Shown: positions 12,100 through 26,367, counted from the first letter of the stretch. The stretch is DNA of 64,000 bases from Uloborus plumipes (GCA_038373865.1 JAXGGA010005772.1:1-64000), one strand, 5' to 3'. Notes: a model not told the origin generated them from the letters alone. Translations and numbers: made by a program.

Positions 12100-12788
12100 A
12101 ATGTAAGCAAGGACGTAGCCAGGACTCACGTTAGGGGGGTGCAAGCAGTGGCACCTCAATAGGAGGTCACTGTGACCTCCCAAAAAGCTCTTATCCGATA
12201 CAAATTGGCTGATGAAATTTGAAAACAGTGAGACAGTATTGCAAGGCTGAACTTCTTTATTTTATTTATTTATTTTTATTTTTTTTTCGTTAATTAATTA
12301 AATTATTTATTTTCGTGATGCCTCACGTCTCTTTTGGTAGACATAGATAACTATGCATTCTTGTATTTTATGTATTTATTTTTTAATCATTCAGAAAAGT
12401 TCTGAGTTTCATTCGGTAAATTAAAAATTTTCTCCTCAAAAACAGTCAAGCTTACTATCATTTTCTGAAAAGTAATCAATAGTAGATATAATAACGCAGT
12501 TTGTATAAAGTTCCCAAAAATTAGCATAAAAGTCAAATTTTTCAATTTTTCAGGGGAGAGGAGGCGAGGACTCTCAATAACCGAATGAAATTCCAAATTT
12601 CACCGAGGAATAAAATTCAAACTTATTTGTCTGCACCAGCATGTTACAATGAAAAGCATGAAATTGGACAAAATCGTTTGTCAAAAAATTAATAAAATGG
12701 GAGGTCACAGCGACCTCCCATTGTCTCTGATCTAGAGGGGTGCAGCTGCACCCACCTGCACCCCCCTAGCTACGCCCTTGAATGTAAG
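12100..12788. mobile_element. Non-autonomous hAT element with perfect 8-base target duplication
   Basis: Element 12108-12780 (673 bases) is flanked on both sides by AATGTAAG. The ends are CAAGGACGTAGCCAGG and, reverse complemented, CAAGGGCGTAGCTAGG. Subterminal GGAGGTCACTGTGACCTCC-like palindromes occur near both ends (about 12159 and 12700). An 8-base duplication with CA..TG-type ends fits the hAT superfamily. There is no transposase, so it must have been moved by an enzyme made elsewhere. Short GGAGGTCA...GACCTCC segments also occur inside the hAT copies at 13274 and 49043. Confidence 0.75.
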
Positions 12789-13265
12789 CAAATTTTAAAA
12801 ATGACCCGTATGTCTTTCTGAAAAGTGTAGTAAACGCATAATATAAGGTGTGCTTAAAATGCAAACCTCATACGAACTTAATATGGGGGAGGGGAGGCAC
12901 TTTTTACATTTCGGGGCCTTCCTAAAGCCTTTTTCTACATCCGCCCCTGACTATAAATGAAATTGCGCGTTTAAGATTTCTGGTTCGATTTTTTTTTCTG
13001 TAATAAATAAAAACATCCTCCTTTTACCTAATGTCTCCAGAGTTAGCTAAAAATTTCGTTTTAAAAACTTTAATTTTGAAAGATTTTTTCTGAAAAAGTA
13101 TCCACCCCTTAAATAGTCTAACTCTGTGTGATGTCAAAACGCAGTGAAATCAAACTCTCTGATTTATCAATGACTATTTTTGAACAATATTTTTGAAAAA
13201 GAGATATTTCAATTTTTAATGTTTAAAAACTTTTTATGTGGGAATTTAACTAAACTATTTGCGCT
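12789..13265. other. Spacer with one hAT-like terminus
   Basis: Mostly AT-rich. Near 12935-12950 a sequence that reverse complements to CAGGGGCGGATGTAG looks like the right end of another element whose left end is not visible. No gene. Confidence 0.3.
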
Positions 13266-13734
13266 ATTGCAGGCAGGGCTGCGGAGTCGGAGGAAAAATG
13301 GTCGACTCCGACTCCGACTCCGACTCCTGCATTTTAAAACTTTCGACTACGACTCCGACTCCGACTCCCGACTCCTGCTTTTTTTTATTATTTATTTTTT
13401 TTCCCAAATGTGAAGAGGGAAAACCCTAAACAAAGGTTGAAATATTAAGTCCATTTTTAAGAATTTCATTTTTACTCATGGTCGTAGAAAGGACTCAGTT
13501 TTGGCGGGGGGGGGGGTAGCAGGCAGAGGTATCCCAGTTGGACGTCATGGGAGGTCATTGCGACCTCACAAAAAGTTCAATTTTCTCAAGCATTCTCGTA
13601 GGTAATTTCACCACATTTACCTCAATTCTCGGAGGTCACTATGACCTCCCAAAAAGTCCATTTTCTCCAGAGCAAAAGTCAAGTGCTGCTCTTGTCATTT
13701 GACTCCGTACAAAACGAATCCTTTTATTGTTAAA

Positions 13735-15549
13735 CTAGCGGTACCCGCACGGCTTTGCCCGTGGTATAAAATTAAAAGTTCATTTGTAAAAAAATGATAT
13801 AGCAGAAAAAAATACTCTATTTTAGTTATAATTCAACTATAATTCCTTCAAAGTATGATATAAAAATTTGGTATGGACCCTACACTACTTCCTTTTACGT
13901 GTAAATTTCTTAGTAGATGCCTTAAGTGCTAAAATAGTGCTTGAAGTGAGTAAGATAACAATTCAAACATTTGCATCCCTAGTTTGCCACGAAACAATGC
14001 AAAAAAATGTTTTACAATGATTAATCTCCTAAATATCGCCGATTTTAACATCATTCAGTAGATTTTTCGCAAAATATCGCCAATAGCGCCAAATTGAACC
14101 CAAAAAAAATTTTTTTTTTCGCAAAATTTATTGCCAACTTGGCGATATGTCGCCAAATTGGCGTCAAACACTTGGTGACCAAAAGCTTGGCGAGATATCG
14201 CCAAGTGGTCGCGCCAATTCATATCACTTTGGTCTGCATTGAAAGCCCTGATTACCCCATAAAAGGGGTAAATCACCCCCTTGGGGACATTCGAATGCAA
14301 CCCCAAAGATAGGTGCACAAAAATAAGCCAAAAGAAAAAATAAGAAAAATTTTGTTGCTCACAGAAACCAACAGAAATCTTACCAAAGTTTAAAAGAAGA
14401 AGAAAGTTTTCTTTCCTCACTTCAAAAACAAAATAATACATTTTCCGAAATGACATACTTTAGAAAGAACGTTGCAATATCGCAATAAGATAGAAGTAAA
14501 TATACTGAAATAGAATTGAATGCCAAATTGTAAAAAAGTCGCCAAAAAATTAATTTTTAATATTGTCTTTCATTATTTATTAAATGCAATTATTGCTGCA
14601 AATTACAGTCCAACAATAAATAATCACATTGCAAAAGTATATTTGGAGCAATTTTTTCTTTTAAACTCAACTGATCCTAAAAATTTTAAGTATTAGTCAT
14701 AGAAATTTCGTGCATTATTCTTCACAATGATAATAAAAACAATAAACATCGACAAAGATCAACCAGCAAACGATAAATTAAAAGCTAAATTCGTTCACTC
14801 AAGCCATTTGCTGCAATTTATATTGAAATAAATTAATAATGAAGTAAAATATGTTTTGCAGACGATAAATTTAGAATGGTATCCTGTATTTTAAGGAAAG
14901 GACTCGATTTCTCATTTGATTGACAAGTGCCATCTTATCACGGTTTTTAATATTTCATTTGACTAATTTTAATAGGGCTTGGAGTTTGGATTGTTACAAA
15001 AACAAATACATTTTTAAAATTATTAAGGGAAAAAGAACGAAATAAAAACGTAACCATGGTAACAACATGAAAAGTTGATTTCCGTTGATAAAATAATTCA
15101 TTTCATCTCTATTTTCAAACAAATTTTATTCGCGAGCAAAGCCATTTTAGAATCGTTTGGCTTGCTTTACTGAAGGTAAGCCTTGAATTTCGGGATTCTA
15201 AAAACAATTGTTACAGCTCTCCTGATGATCGTAGAAACTTCGAAAAAACGTCATTTTGTGCAGAAAATTTCAAGCTTTCGAATGACATAAGACTTGAAAA
15301 TGTGTATGGAATATTTCTTCCCTATTTTATCGAATTTCCTCTAAGAATTCGAATAGAAAAAGAACGAAATGGAATGTTCGAAAAATCGCTTCGAGGTGCA
15401 AAACTACATGCTACAAACTAATTTTGTGCCAAGTGGCATGAAAATCGACCGAACGGTTTTGGCGCTACGCGCGTAACAGACAGACAGACAGAAAGAAAGA
15501 AAGAAAGAAGGACAGACAGAACCACCTTCAGCTTTATTATTAGTAGAGA
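13735..15549 (-). mobile_element. Non-autonomous Helitron inside the hAT element
   Basis: On the minus strand the 5' end is TCTCTACTAATAATAAAG (15549 downwards). The 3' end is CTAG at 13738-13735, preceded by a hairpin of the form CACGG-loop-CCGTG, and the insertion lies between A and T. These are the classical Helitron hallmarks. The related hAT copy at 49043-49843 has the uninterrupted site: 'TTGTTCAATGGCC' where this copy has 'TTGTTAAA' then the Helitron then 'TGGCC'. No Rep/helicase coding is present, so it is non-autonomous. Interior sequences (about 13880-14330) align with 50830-52740. Confidence 0.85.
15491..15507. repeat. GAAA microsatellite
   Basis: A short GAAA run next to GACA units at 15478-15490, within the 5' part of the minus-strand Helitron. 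A CTTT/TCTG simple repeat there is common in this Helitron type. Confidence 0.6.
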
Positions 15550-15839
15550 TGGCCAAACTTTATTTTAACATTTTTTATTCACTCGCTCCCGCCATTTTGA
15601 AGATCTTTTTAATGATTCTAGATGCTTAGGATTTGGATATTAGAAGCTGAAAATTTGTATATGTTAGTTTCAAAGATATGTTTTCACCTCCATAAAATTT
15701 CATCCAAATCGGGGGTGGTCGGAGTCGGAGTCGGAGTCGACATGTTTTTCAGCGACTCCGACTCCGACTCCTTTGGTCCAAAATCCGTCCGACTCCGACT
15801 CTTCGACTCCGACTCCGACTCCACAGCCCTGATTGCAGG

Positions 15840-16047
15840 AAAAATACTTCAGTATTTATGGCTTCTAATTATGAAAATATTGAATCTTTCAGCTTATGCA
15901 TAAATAATAAAGTTATTTAGCTCTCATAGTTACAAATAGGATAGAATTAGAAATTTGTAATAGCTGATTATTAATTACTGATTAGCAATTTCAATAAATA
16001 ACATAATTTATAATGAAGTTCATTTATTGAAAAATAATTAATGTTAT
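15840..16047. other. AT-rich spacer
   Basis: No gene or repeat supported. Confidence 0.4.
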
Positions 16048-16128
16048 AGTCCCTTTGAGAGATGAACCTGGGACCCCTAAGAAATAAAATAACGCAAAAT
16101 GCCCTATCGCTTCGCTACACTACATCAA
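16048..16128 (-). repeat. Possible tRNA-derived SINE head
   Basis: On the minus strand TAGCGAAGCGATAGG resembles an RNA polymerase III A box. About 40 bases downstream, GGTCCCAGGTTCATCTC resembles a B box. The spacing fits a tRNA-derived SINE head. There is no cloverleaf I would trust and no clear tail, and the neighbouring 16130-16420 may be its body. Confidence 0.3.
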
Positions 16129-16952
16129 ATCGTGTGCTATTGAGAAGCAGCACACGAATGCGACCTGTTTTCTTGGAAGAAAGGATTACACACACACAAC
16201 GGGAACCGGTATCTAGACCTGAAGGAAGAGGGTTTGTTCGTCCCCCAGCCGACAGCTATTATTCTCTTACTTCCCCCTAATGAGTAAAACTGTCAAAGAG
16301 AGCTTCAATGAGGGGCTAATATTTTTTCCCCTTGGAAAGGGAGTGAAATTCTGCGCCATCTATTTTGTAAAAATATAACTACACCGGGGGAATTAACCTG
16401 GACACACAGCCTTAAGTTGTATCCTTAATGGGTTACAGTTAAAGATGAAAGAGTTAAAGGAACACAAATGTATATGCATGCAATAACAAGTCCTATCAAT
16501 CTTATCCTGTTTGGACACTTGTTTCTCACAATTTAAATACTTATTTTTTTAAGATTAATCAAGTTTTAGAGACCAAATGCTCTAAACAAAGAAAAGTCTG
16601 AAGTCGAACTCCTTAACTCAAACTTCGACTTTCATGTTTATGTTTGTTGCCGAGTTGACAGATTTCTCTTGAAATTCGGAAATTAGAAAGAAAAGCTATG
16701 CAGGCTATTAAATCAAATCATGAGAGAAAACAAAGAGAACTTATGATTGATGCTTATTTATTGTTCTGAACAATTATGTTCCATCAGTTTTTGGACCGAA
16801 ACTCGAAGAAAAAAAATAATAAAACTTGTGGCTCTTTTAACTGGCCCTGATTAATGAATCGGAGTATTGGGGCTGGCCTAGGGTTCACCATTTTTTTTAA
16901 TTACATTTTATTGAATAGAGTTTGCATTTATTAGGCTTTAAATATAAAATAA

Positions 16953-17400
16953 CTAGCAAAAATACCCGGCGTTGCCTGGGTCAGTAATAATATTGAGAAA
17001 CAACCCTCACTTTCCTTTTGCTTTTCCCCCATCTGAACTGAAATAACTCAAAACACACCGCTTATCTGAAATTTAAAATTGAGCTGCATTTCTAAAAGAA
17101 CAAAATTGTACTCGTTTGGAAACGAAAGTATGACATCTAACTAAGATTCTACAAATCTGAAGGAGTTCTAAAATATGAAACTGAACCTCATTTGTTTCAA
17201 AAGATTAATCTGTTAATTTATTTTTTGAACCTATCTAACTTTCTGTATATGACTTTAAGAAGTGAACTGTAAAAAGCATTAAGCTGCATGTAAGCCGTAG
17301 CTATCTATGGTGAAAAAATGGTTAAAATCGGTCCAGTAGTTTTGAAAATTACCCTTTACATCCATACATACCCACAGAAGTAGCCATTTATGTATATAGA
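16953..17400 (-). mobile_element. Short non-autonomous Helitron
   Basis: On the minus strand the element begins TCTATATACATAAATGG at 17400. It ends with hairpin ACCCAGGC-AAC-GCCGGGT, a short A/T spacer and CTAG at 16956-16953, inserted between A (16952) and T (17401). At 448 bases it has no coding capacity. The GGTCCAGTAGTTTTGAAAA segment near 17330 is typical of such elements. Confidence 0.65.
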
Positions 17401-18400
17401 TAATAGTGTTAATTGATGGCTTTAAATATGTGTATTTTTACATGGTATATTTGCAGTATATTCTGCATGTATACAGGCAGATACGTTTGAATTGATATTG
17501 TGCACTTAACAGTTTCCCAAAATTTTTGTTGTATTAAATTGCAGTCACCACGTACGTTATATGAATCGTATCTCTCAGTTTCCGAGCATTTACTTTAATT
17601 AAGTTCAAATGAATTGCTCTACTTTCTGTTACATTTTGTCTCGTTTGTTTTTCTTGTGATTCAAATTTTTATTAAAATTCCAAGAGTAATGCAGCAACAG
17701 ATACCATCAAATTTTGCTACATAGTCTTAAATTTTTCTGAAATAGTGGGAAAGAGTTTTCGTACTCTTTAATCATAATAGTTTCACATTTAATTCATAAG
17801 AAAAGTTTATTTGTTAGTTATATACTGTTAATTTGTCTCATGTTGCCTCCCATGCAAGTTATCAGTAGCAAGCAGTTATGCCTCAGCTGGAGATCACTGT
17901 GACAGTGACATACACAGACTTCTTTACCTCTCCTCCACCCACAAGATTTGTAAATGTACCCCAACCTCCCATCAAACTATGAAAAACATTTTTCCAATAT
18001 ATCTTATAGTGCCATTTTTATGGAACCCGGCGCATTGCAGGGGTCATGAGGGTACTATGTGCGATACTGCACTGTGACTTCGTTAATCTTTTTCTTACTC
18101 CCCAACTTAAGACTGATAATTCAGAAAACTTGGAGGCAGTTTCAAATCCTGTCTTAATGAGTTATCAATAGAGAGTGGAAACAGTGTAAAGAATGTTTTG
18201 GAAAATTCTTTTTAGTTTGAATGTTACTATAACTTGAATTTCTCATCAGCAGGTCCCAATCTTTTGTCTGTAATTCCATGTTAATTTTCCTCCATATCTT
18301 GAAGTTAATTCTTCTAAACACATTTTTTTTTTTTTTTTTGAGGTGAATAAACATCTAATAGTTAAAAAGCAGAAAAAACTTTTTTTTTCTTCCCGTGGAA
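17401..18400. other. AT-rich stretch, no gene
   Basis: Short frames only. A partial palindrome (ATCACTGTGACAGTGACA) lies near 17893. Nothing else can be supported. Confidence 0.35.
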
Positions 18401-18648
18401 TTATTGCAGAGAAAATATGAAAGCCAATAAAACTGTCCATTTTGGTTGTTGGTAAGGCAAAATTCAAAGTATTAAATAGCTAATACTAGGCGTGTGTACA
18501 CTGAAAAGTTATAACAGAGGAATTGATGGAGTAAAAACACACCAAATCTCTCTGCTACGTAACCATCCAGTAACACAAGAAACCATAATTCTTCAGTTCT
18601 TTTGGCACAGTGCAGCTTTTGAACTTGGCCCTGGTAATTGATTACCTT

Positions 18649-18671
18649 CAAAAAAAAAAAAAAAAAAAAAT
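18649..18671. repeat. Poly-A tract
   Basis: More than 20 consecutive A, with no clear retroposon upstream of it. Confidence 0.6.
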
Positions 18672-18996
18672 AGGCAGTTGCATCAAAAAATATACATTTT
18701 CATATACATTTTTTAGTAAAAAAATATGCACCTAATTAAACAGTTTTGCAAGAGAGATCCGCAAACTGCTTAAATGTCTGGATTGCTCCCTGGAAATTAC
18801 ATGCCTGGTAATTTCAGGCTCAATAATTTAAATTTTTAATAAGAAACTGCAAAATCTGAGACTTTACCATTCTCGAGTTTCTCATCTTTCATAGTTTTCT
18901 CCAGGAAAAGATGAAAGTTTTCCATCCCAAGATGATTTCTAAGCTTCGTCCATGTGTGATTTCTTCTTAAAAATAGAAAATACACGTTTGATGGAA

Positions 18997-20481
18997 GCAG
19001 TACTCAAGCACGTATCCAGAACTTTGTTTAGGGGGGGGTCCAAGGTCACGAAAGATAAATCAGAAGTATTAATTGTTTGTTTCATTAGCACTAATCAAAT
19101 TAAAACTATAATAATTATTAATATATAATGTTTAACTTAAAATGTAATTAATTAATTAAAATTGATAATGAAATTAAGTATAATTAATTTTAAAACATGC
19201 GGTAGTAAATTAATTTTTGGCAATTAATAACAATCATCCCTACAAAAATTCTAAATGTGAAGAAAAAAAAAATTCATCATATCTCATTTCATTCGTTGAA
19301 ACATTTATGTTTATGCTTCGAAAAAGAGTGGAAAAATTCCTGTGAAGAAAAATTTCACAATAAAAGAAAATCAGAAGACAAATACTTTTCCAGGAATTAT
19401 TAGGAAAAATGTTGCTAATACTTCAACAAAATATTAAACTTGGGAATTTATATATTTCAAAAAAAATGTATATATTTATGTTCATTTTGTTGCCCCCCCC
19501 CCCCTGCCTCCCCAACTAACTACTATATCTATAAAATCGAATACACATCTGTATGAATTCTATTATAATGTAATTCTAAACCCTTGTTCGATTTGAAAAA
19601 GACTTCATACAAAATTCAACTATGCTCTGGACGATAATATTTGCAAGGTTTTACTTTCAAACATTGAATTAATTTTCTTTGTTTAAGTTTATAAAATTCT
19701 TTCGACAATTCGAAATAAAATCTCCAAATTTACCCATTTTCTATTTTTTTCATTTAAAAGCTTGAACAAGCACAGTTTAATTGGAGAAATTATTCACCAC
19801 TTGCGAAGCAGAATCCGAAATTTCGAAAAAAATGGTGGGAGAAAAAAAACAGCTTATATAATAATATATAGATATAATTGATTATGCCCGCTAATTAAAA
19901 TCGTAAAATTATGTAAATTAGTCGAACACAAGGCCTAAAAAATTACGAATTTATCGATACCTCGTTCGATGATCATTTCACTGGCGTTCGGGAACATTTA
20001 TACTGACTTGCATACATAAATAGATATAATCTACGTACATGGTTTTTCAGTAATATGAAATCGTCAAATTTTTTTTAAAAATCTGTAAATTTTCTGCACA
20101 GGTTTTACTTAGAAGTAGATCTAATTTTCCCGTAAATGACGCTGATTTGACTCAAACTCGGCATTTTCGCAGGAAAATTTGATTATTTAACAAATTTCTA
20201 CATAAAATCTGCAGAAATTTTGCAGATTTCTGTGAAATTTCTTCATTAATTTAAAGATACTGCAGAAAATTTGCAGAATCATTTGGAGGTTCTCGCGTTC
20301 TGAATTGACTTGGAAGTTAAAAACTTTTCAATTGATGGAAATACTGGAAGAAAAAAAAAGCCCCTTCTGTCTTGGTTAGGGTTTTTTTTGAGGTAAGTGA
20401 TGAGAACTTATAAAAAACATCCGGTTTGGAGGGGGTCCGGATCCCCTGGACTCCCCCCTTAAATACGTCCTTGGCAGTACT
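18997..20481. mobile_element. Non-autonomous hAT element with perfect target duplication
   Basis: Element 19005-20473 (1469 bases) is flanked by GCAGTACT on both sides. The left end is CAAGCACGTATCCAG and the right end, reverse complemented, is CAAGGACGTATTTAAGG; G-rich runs lie just inside. No transposase is visible in the AT-rich interior. The 8-base duplication and CAAGG ends place it with hAT. The terminus at 37140-37209 is of the same family. Confidence 0.75.
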
Positions 20482-22734
20482 TGGTGGACAACTTGACAGT
20501 TGGGCAATAATGATACTAATTCTTCCGAGTGTTTCTTCACATTAAAAGCCACCACTTTGAAGGTGCTCCTTTATAACTATCAATTACATTTTGTAAAAAC
20601 ATGCTACTAGGAAATAGTTGTCACTCAAAAAGCTCACATTGAGGGAGAAAGTTTCTTTACTCCATTTGCTTGATAGCAGCTTGTCATTAGTTAAATTACG
20701 TATAATACTTATAGTAACGATTATAAATGTTGTCCACTTTGCTGATTGGTAAGGCACTTCAAAATTCTCCATAGGCAGGTGTACACTGAAAAGTTAAAAC
20801 AGAGGACTTGATGGAGAAAAACACACCAAATCTCTCCATTATGTAACCATTCGGTATTGTACACGCAGAATAAAACAGAGTTCTTCAGTTCTCCTTTTGG
20901 TACAGTGCAGCTTTTAAGCTTGGCAGTCCTGACCGTTGGATACCTTTAAGAAAATACATACCTGCATTAAAACAACAATGCATCTCTATATAAGTAATAA
21001 ATCAACATTTTATTAGTAAAGAAGCAAAAATGTCATGCAATAAATAATTCATGTTTGAATTATACATGCCTGATGATTTTAATTAATAAATTTCAGGATC
21101 AATAATTTTAATTTCATTTTGAGGTCCTTCAGTTCTGAATAATCCATAGTTAACTATGTTACTCTGTAATATATTTATCTTTTCATTATGGAGGCTATTT
21201 ATATTGGTCTTAAGGGAAGTATAAAATAACAAAAGATATGAAACAGCAAAGAAATAAGTATATGTGCACTAAAAAGCTGCAGCAGAGGAATTAGTAGAAT
21301 ACAACACAGCAAGTGTCTGTCATGTAACCATACAGTAGCAACACATGCTGTGGATAGAACATTTTTTCTTTCTTTTTTTTTTTTGAGAAATTGGTTTTGG
21401 TTGCTAACTAATTTCTACATGACCCTAAAATCTACATAAAGAAAACAGGAAATAATAATAATAAATACATAACAAAATAAACATTTTCATTAAAATTGTA
21501 CACTAAAATTTTCGATAATGTGATGTTTCGCATATCTTTCAGCATTTATAAATTAACTAAATTAAGTGATGATCTAATTGTACTGAATTTACACTATTAA
21601 TGTTTATACTTTTGTGCACTATCTAATGTCGAGAAATTAGACAGTATATAAAATTGTGTGGTTCATTTTATAAAAAATAAAACCTTGTCAAGTAATATGA
21701 CCTCATTCCATTAAGCCAGGGCTTCCCAAACTGTGGTCCGCGGACCCCTTGGGGGTCCGAGGTAAAAATCCGGTTTTTTTTAAGCGTTAAAAGATATATT
21801 TTTAATCTGGCTCTGTGTTTTAATACCAGGGTAAAGATTTTCAAACTTTCTATGATCGTGCCCTCTTTTTCTCAAGCAGAAATTCTCATACTCCCCCCCC
21901 TCCTCAATTTTTGCAGTGTTCCAATTTCGTACAGTTTGTTCTGAAGAAACAATATCATTATAGGGTTGAAAAAGAATCAATACCACTTGTCACATAAAAT
22001 AGCTTTTATGCATCAAAACGATTTTTTTTTTGTTATCGAATATTATTGATAATTTTACAACAAAATCTCGTACAAAACATCAGAAAAGCAGATATTTTTA
22101 CAACAACATTGGGGAAATATTAATGCGGTATCAATACCACGATTAGGCTTGCTTTTGAGCTCAATTTTTTTAAAAACGTGATGTCTTGGAAAGCTGTATG
22201 GATGTTTTTACTCCGTAAGCGTAAAAATGACATTTTGCTGACTTTCATTTTTCGTCTCTGGATTTCTTCTTCTTTTTTTTTTTTGTACAAAAAAATGATA
22301 TCTTGTTAATACCGCTGCTTTCCCCCCTTCCTCTTAGAACTATTCCATGCCTCAAGTGAATCCAGCGGCGCTGACAGTTAAGACGGCACCATGAGCTTCG
22401 TGCAAGACTTTGGCCTATTAACACATATTTGGAAGAATTTCAATTTCGAACCTTCCCGAAAAATGCGCCACGTCGACGCCGGCATTGTAAAAACACGCAA
22501 GCTATGGTAGATTGGTGGATGGATCAGTCGGTTTGATTGAATACAAAACTATTCAGATTAAAATTTCGGATTATTGTCAACGCCTGGGTCTTCATTTCTG
22601 GTTATTCTGGACTTTTCTCGAGTTGTACATAAAAAGAAGTTTTTATCCGAGAACAAATTCCTCGTTGTTTTATGTCTGGAGATTAATTTTCTTGCTTCCT
22701 GTACCATTCTCATTAATCATTTAAGGACCATAGC

Positions 22735-24791
<2,057 letters not shown>

Positions 24792-25221
24792 TTTGTTGTT
24801 AATATTTTATGTTTTCTTATTTCTGCTATTACTTGTCTAATACTTATAAGTTTTGTTTTTTTTTTTTGTGTGTGTGTGTTTCACATTTTTTTGATAAGGT
24901 TAAACATTTTAAACTACTTACTTATTAGTGGCTTTTAAATAATTACCACACTAATTAGGAATAATTAATTAAATTATTTTGATTAACTACAAACTATTAG
25001 CATTTGCACACTGCAATGACAGGGGTCCGTTTAGTTAAATGCTCTCTGAAGGGGGTCCCGCAAGGTAAAAAGTTTGGGAAGCCCTGCATTAGGTAATATT
25101 CATTCCAACTTGTTTTTAAAACATCAGCACTCATGCACGAAAGAAATGTTTATGAACAGTAAAATAGAATTTGAACAAAACTGTAAACTGAATGAAGTTA
25201 CTACATCAATAAAATTTGATT

Positions 25222-25485
25222 TCCTGTGTTTTTTGTCCAGCACACTTACCATATCTTACCGAAAAAAAGGTTTTGTGAACATCATTTCTTAAGAATCTGC
25301 AATCTAATACTCAAGCAGAAATTCATTTGAAAAAAAATTCAAGGACTTGTTTTTCATCCAGCACATGCACCTTGCATCTTACCTTCAAAAAGTGCTAGGC
25401 ACCACTCACCTTAAAAGAAGTTTCGTTGAATGGAGAAGATCCAGGCACATTATTTCCTCAGCATCTGCCATCTATGACTCAAGTA
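25222..25485. repeat. Diverged tandem pair, about 130-base unit
   Basis: 'TTTTT.GTCCAGCACA..CACCATATCTTACC' at 25233 and again near 25360, then 'ATCTGC.ATCTA..ACTCAAG' near 25295 and 25455, mark two diverged direct copies. No coding frame is shared. Its role is unknown. Confidence 0.4.
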
Positions 25486-25549
25486 AAAATTAATTATATT
25501 AAAAAAAAGCACTAGAGAACAAAAAAAACACGTGCTCTTTAAATTGGCG

Positions 25550-25700
25550 ACATATTAATTTTCGTCGTGATTTCTTGGCGAGGTTGCCGGAATTGGAAGC
25601 ATTTCCAAAATCATTTCCCATGTAATCATATAGGGCCAGAGGACGTGGAAACCGCCAAATGGCAATAGTAAGGGTTACCTTTTTGGCAGTTTATCGCGTT
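25550..25700. repeat. Fragment of the dispersed repeat also at 4.43 and 46.2 kb
   Basis: 'AGGACGTGGAAA' and 'GGCAATAGTAAGGGTTACC' align with 4441-4475. 'CTTGGCGAGGTTGCC' near 25575 aligns with 46140-46152. Ends are not defined. Confidence 0.35.
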
Positions 25701-25933
25701 CAATTAAAAAAATCATTTTTCAAAATGAGAACTACGGTTACAGTTAAATTTTGCAAATAATGAGTTGCAGTTAAAGAAATGAGGAAAAAAAGTTTTGCAC
25801 TCATTCATTTTGTTTTCGTTTTGTTTATTTTTAAATAGTATCGAAACGTTTTTTATGATTGAAGAAAATCATAATATTGTGGATCAGTACTACCTGTAAC
25901 TATAGAAAAATTAAATGAATGGAAAAGTTAAAT

Positions 25934-26117
25934 GGTTCCTGCAGGGACGTCATTTGAAGTTTTTCCAGGGGGGGCAAAGGATCCAAATACAATGCAATTT
26001 GCTCGGAAAACATTAAAAACCACGCCCACTTATGTGTAAATACACTGATTTCTCAAAGCCAGGGGGGGCAATTGACCCCCCCCCTGCCCCCCCCTAAATG
26101 ACGGGCCTGGGTTCCTG
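25934..26117 (+). mobile_element. 168-base hAT-type MITE, copy A
   Basis: Element 25942-26109 is flanked by a perfect GGTTCCTG duplication. The ends are CAGGGACGTCATTT and, reverse complemented, CAGGCCCGTCATTT. G-runs lie near both ends, and a central 'AACCACGCCCACTTATGTG' is shared with copies at 32269 (minus) and 55504/60437 (split). It has no coding capacity. Confidence 0.85.
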
Positions 26118-26349
26118 TCTAATCCTTCCCACTGGAGTCCCTTTTTCATATAGGACTACCTCATACCACCCACTAGCAAGAACAATGATGCAACCCCTCA
26201 AAAAATATCGTGTCTCTCCTGTTTTGCCACAAGGAGAATTCGCCACCTTGTGATTGACAGGTCAGGTATCGTCACGCTTCAGTGATTTCCCTACACAGTG
26301 GGAAGGGAAAAGTGGTAGGAATTACCTATCCCTAAAAAAGGGCCGAAAA

Positions 26350-26367
26350 CTAGGAGGATCCTCCTAG
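26350..26367. repeat. Perfect 18-base palindrome
   Basis: CTAGGAGGATCCTCCTAG is its own reverse complement and is flanked on both sides by GGCCGAAAA. It may be a remnant of a short TIR element. Confidence 0.7.

Larger units (their letters stand above)
13266..15839. mobile_element. hAT element with GACTCC arrays, copy 1, carrying a Helitron
   Basis: Element 13274-15831 is flanked by a perfect 8-base duplication, ATTGCAGG. The ends are CAGGGCTGCGGAGTCGGAG and, reverse complemented, CAGGGCTGTGGAGTCGGAG. Each end carries a tandem array of the hexamer GACTCC (or GGAGTC). Without the internal Helitron (13735-15549) the element is 743 bases, close to the 801 bases of copy 2 at 49043. No transposase is present. 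The serine/aspartate or leucine/arginine repeats predicted across the arrays are artefacts of the hexamer. Confidence 0.85.
18400..21370 (+). repeat. Diverged local direct repeats, three copies
   Basis: A segment beginning GTACACTGAAAAGTTA and continuing AACAGAGGA.TTGATGGAG and ACACACCAAATCTCTC occurs from about 18493 and 20779. A more diverged third copy begins at about 21263. The first two also share flanking sequence ('TGGTAAGGCA' upstream, 'TTCAGTTCT...GGTACAGTGCAGCTTTT' downstream). Removing the hAT insertion at 19005-20473 brings the first spacing to about 0.81 kb. This is a local tandem duplication of unknown function. No reading frame is conserved between copies. Confidence 0.55.

Noticed and set aside
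13180..13413. Frames with alternating DSDS or LRLR residues here and at 15.7, 49.1 and 49.8 kb
   Set aside because: They are translations of the GACTCC hexamer array at transposon ends, not proteins.
14055..14456. 133-codon minus-strand frame
   Set aside because: Falls in the non-coding Helitron interior built from TTGGCGATAT repeats; the copy at 50.9 kb does not keep the frame.
25348..25485. Splice-donor-like GTGAGT on the minus strand suggesting exons
   Set aside because: No acceptor, frame or second exon could be joined to it.
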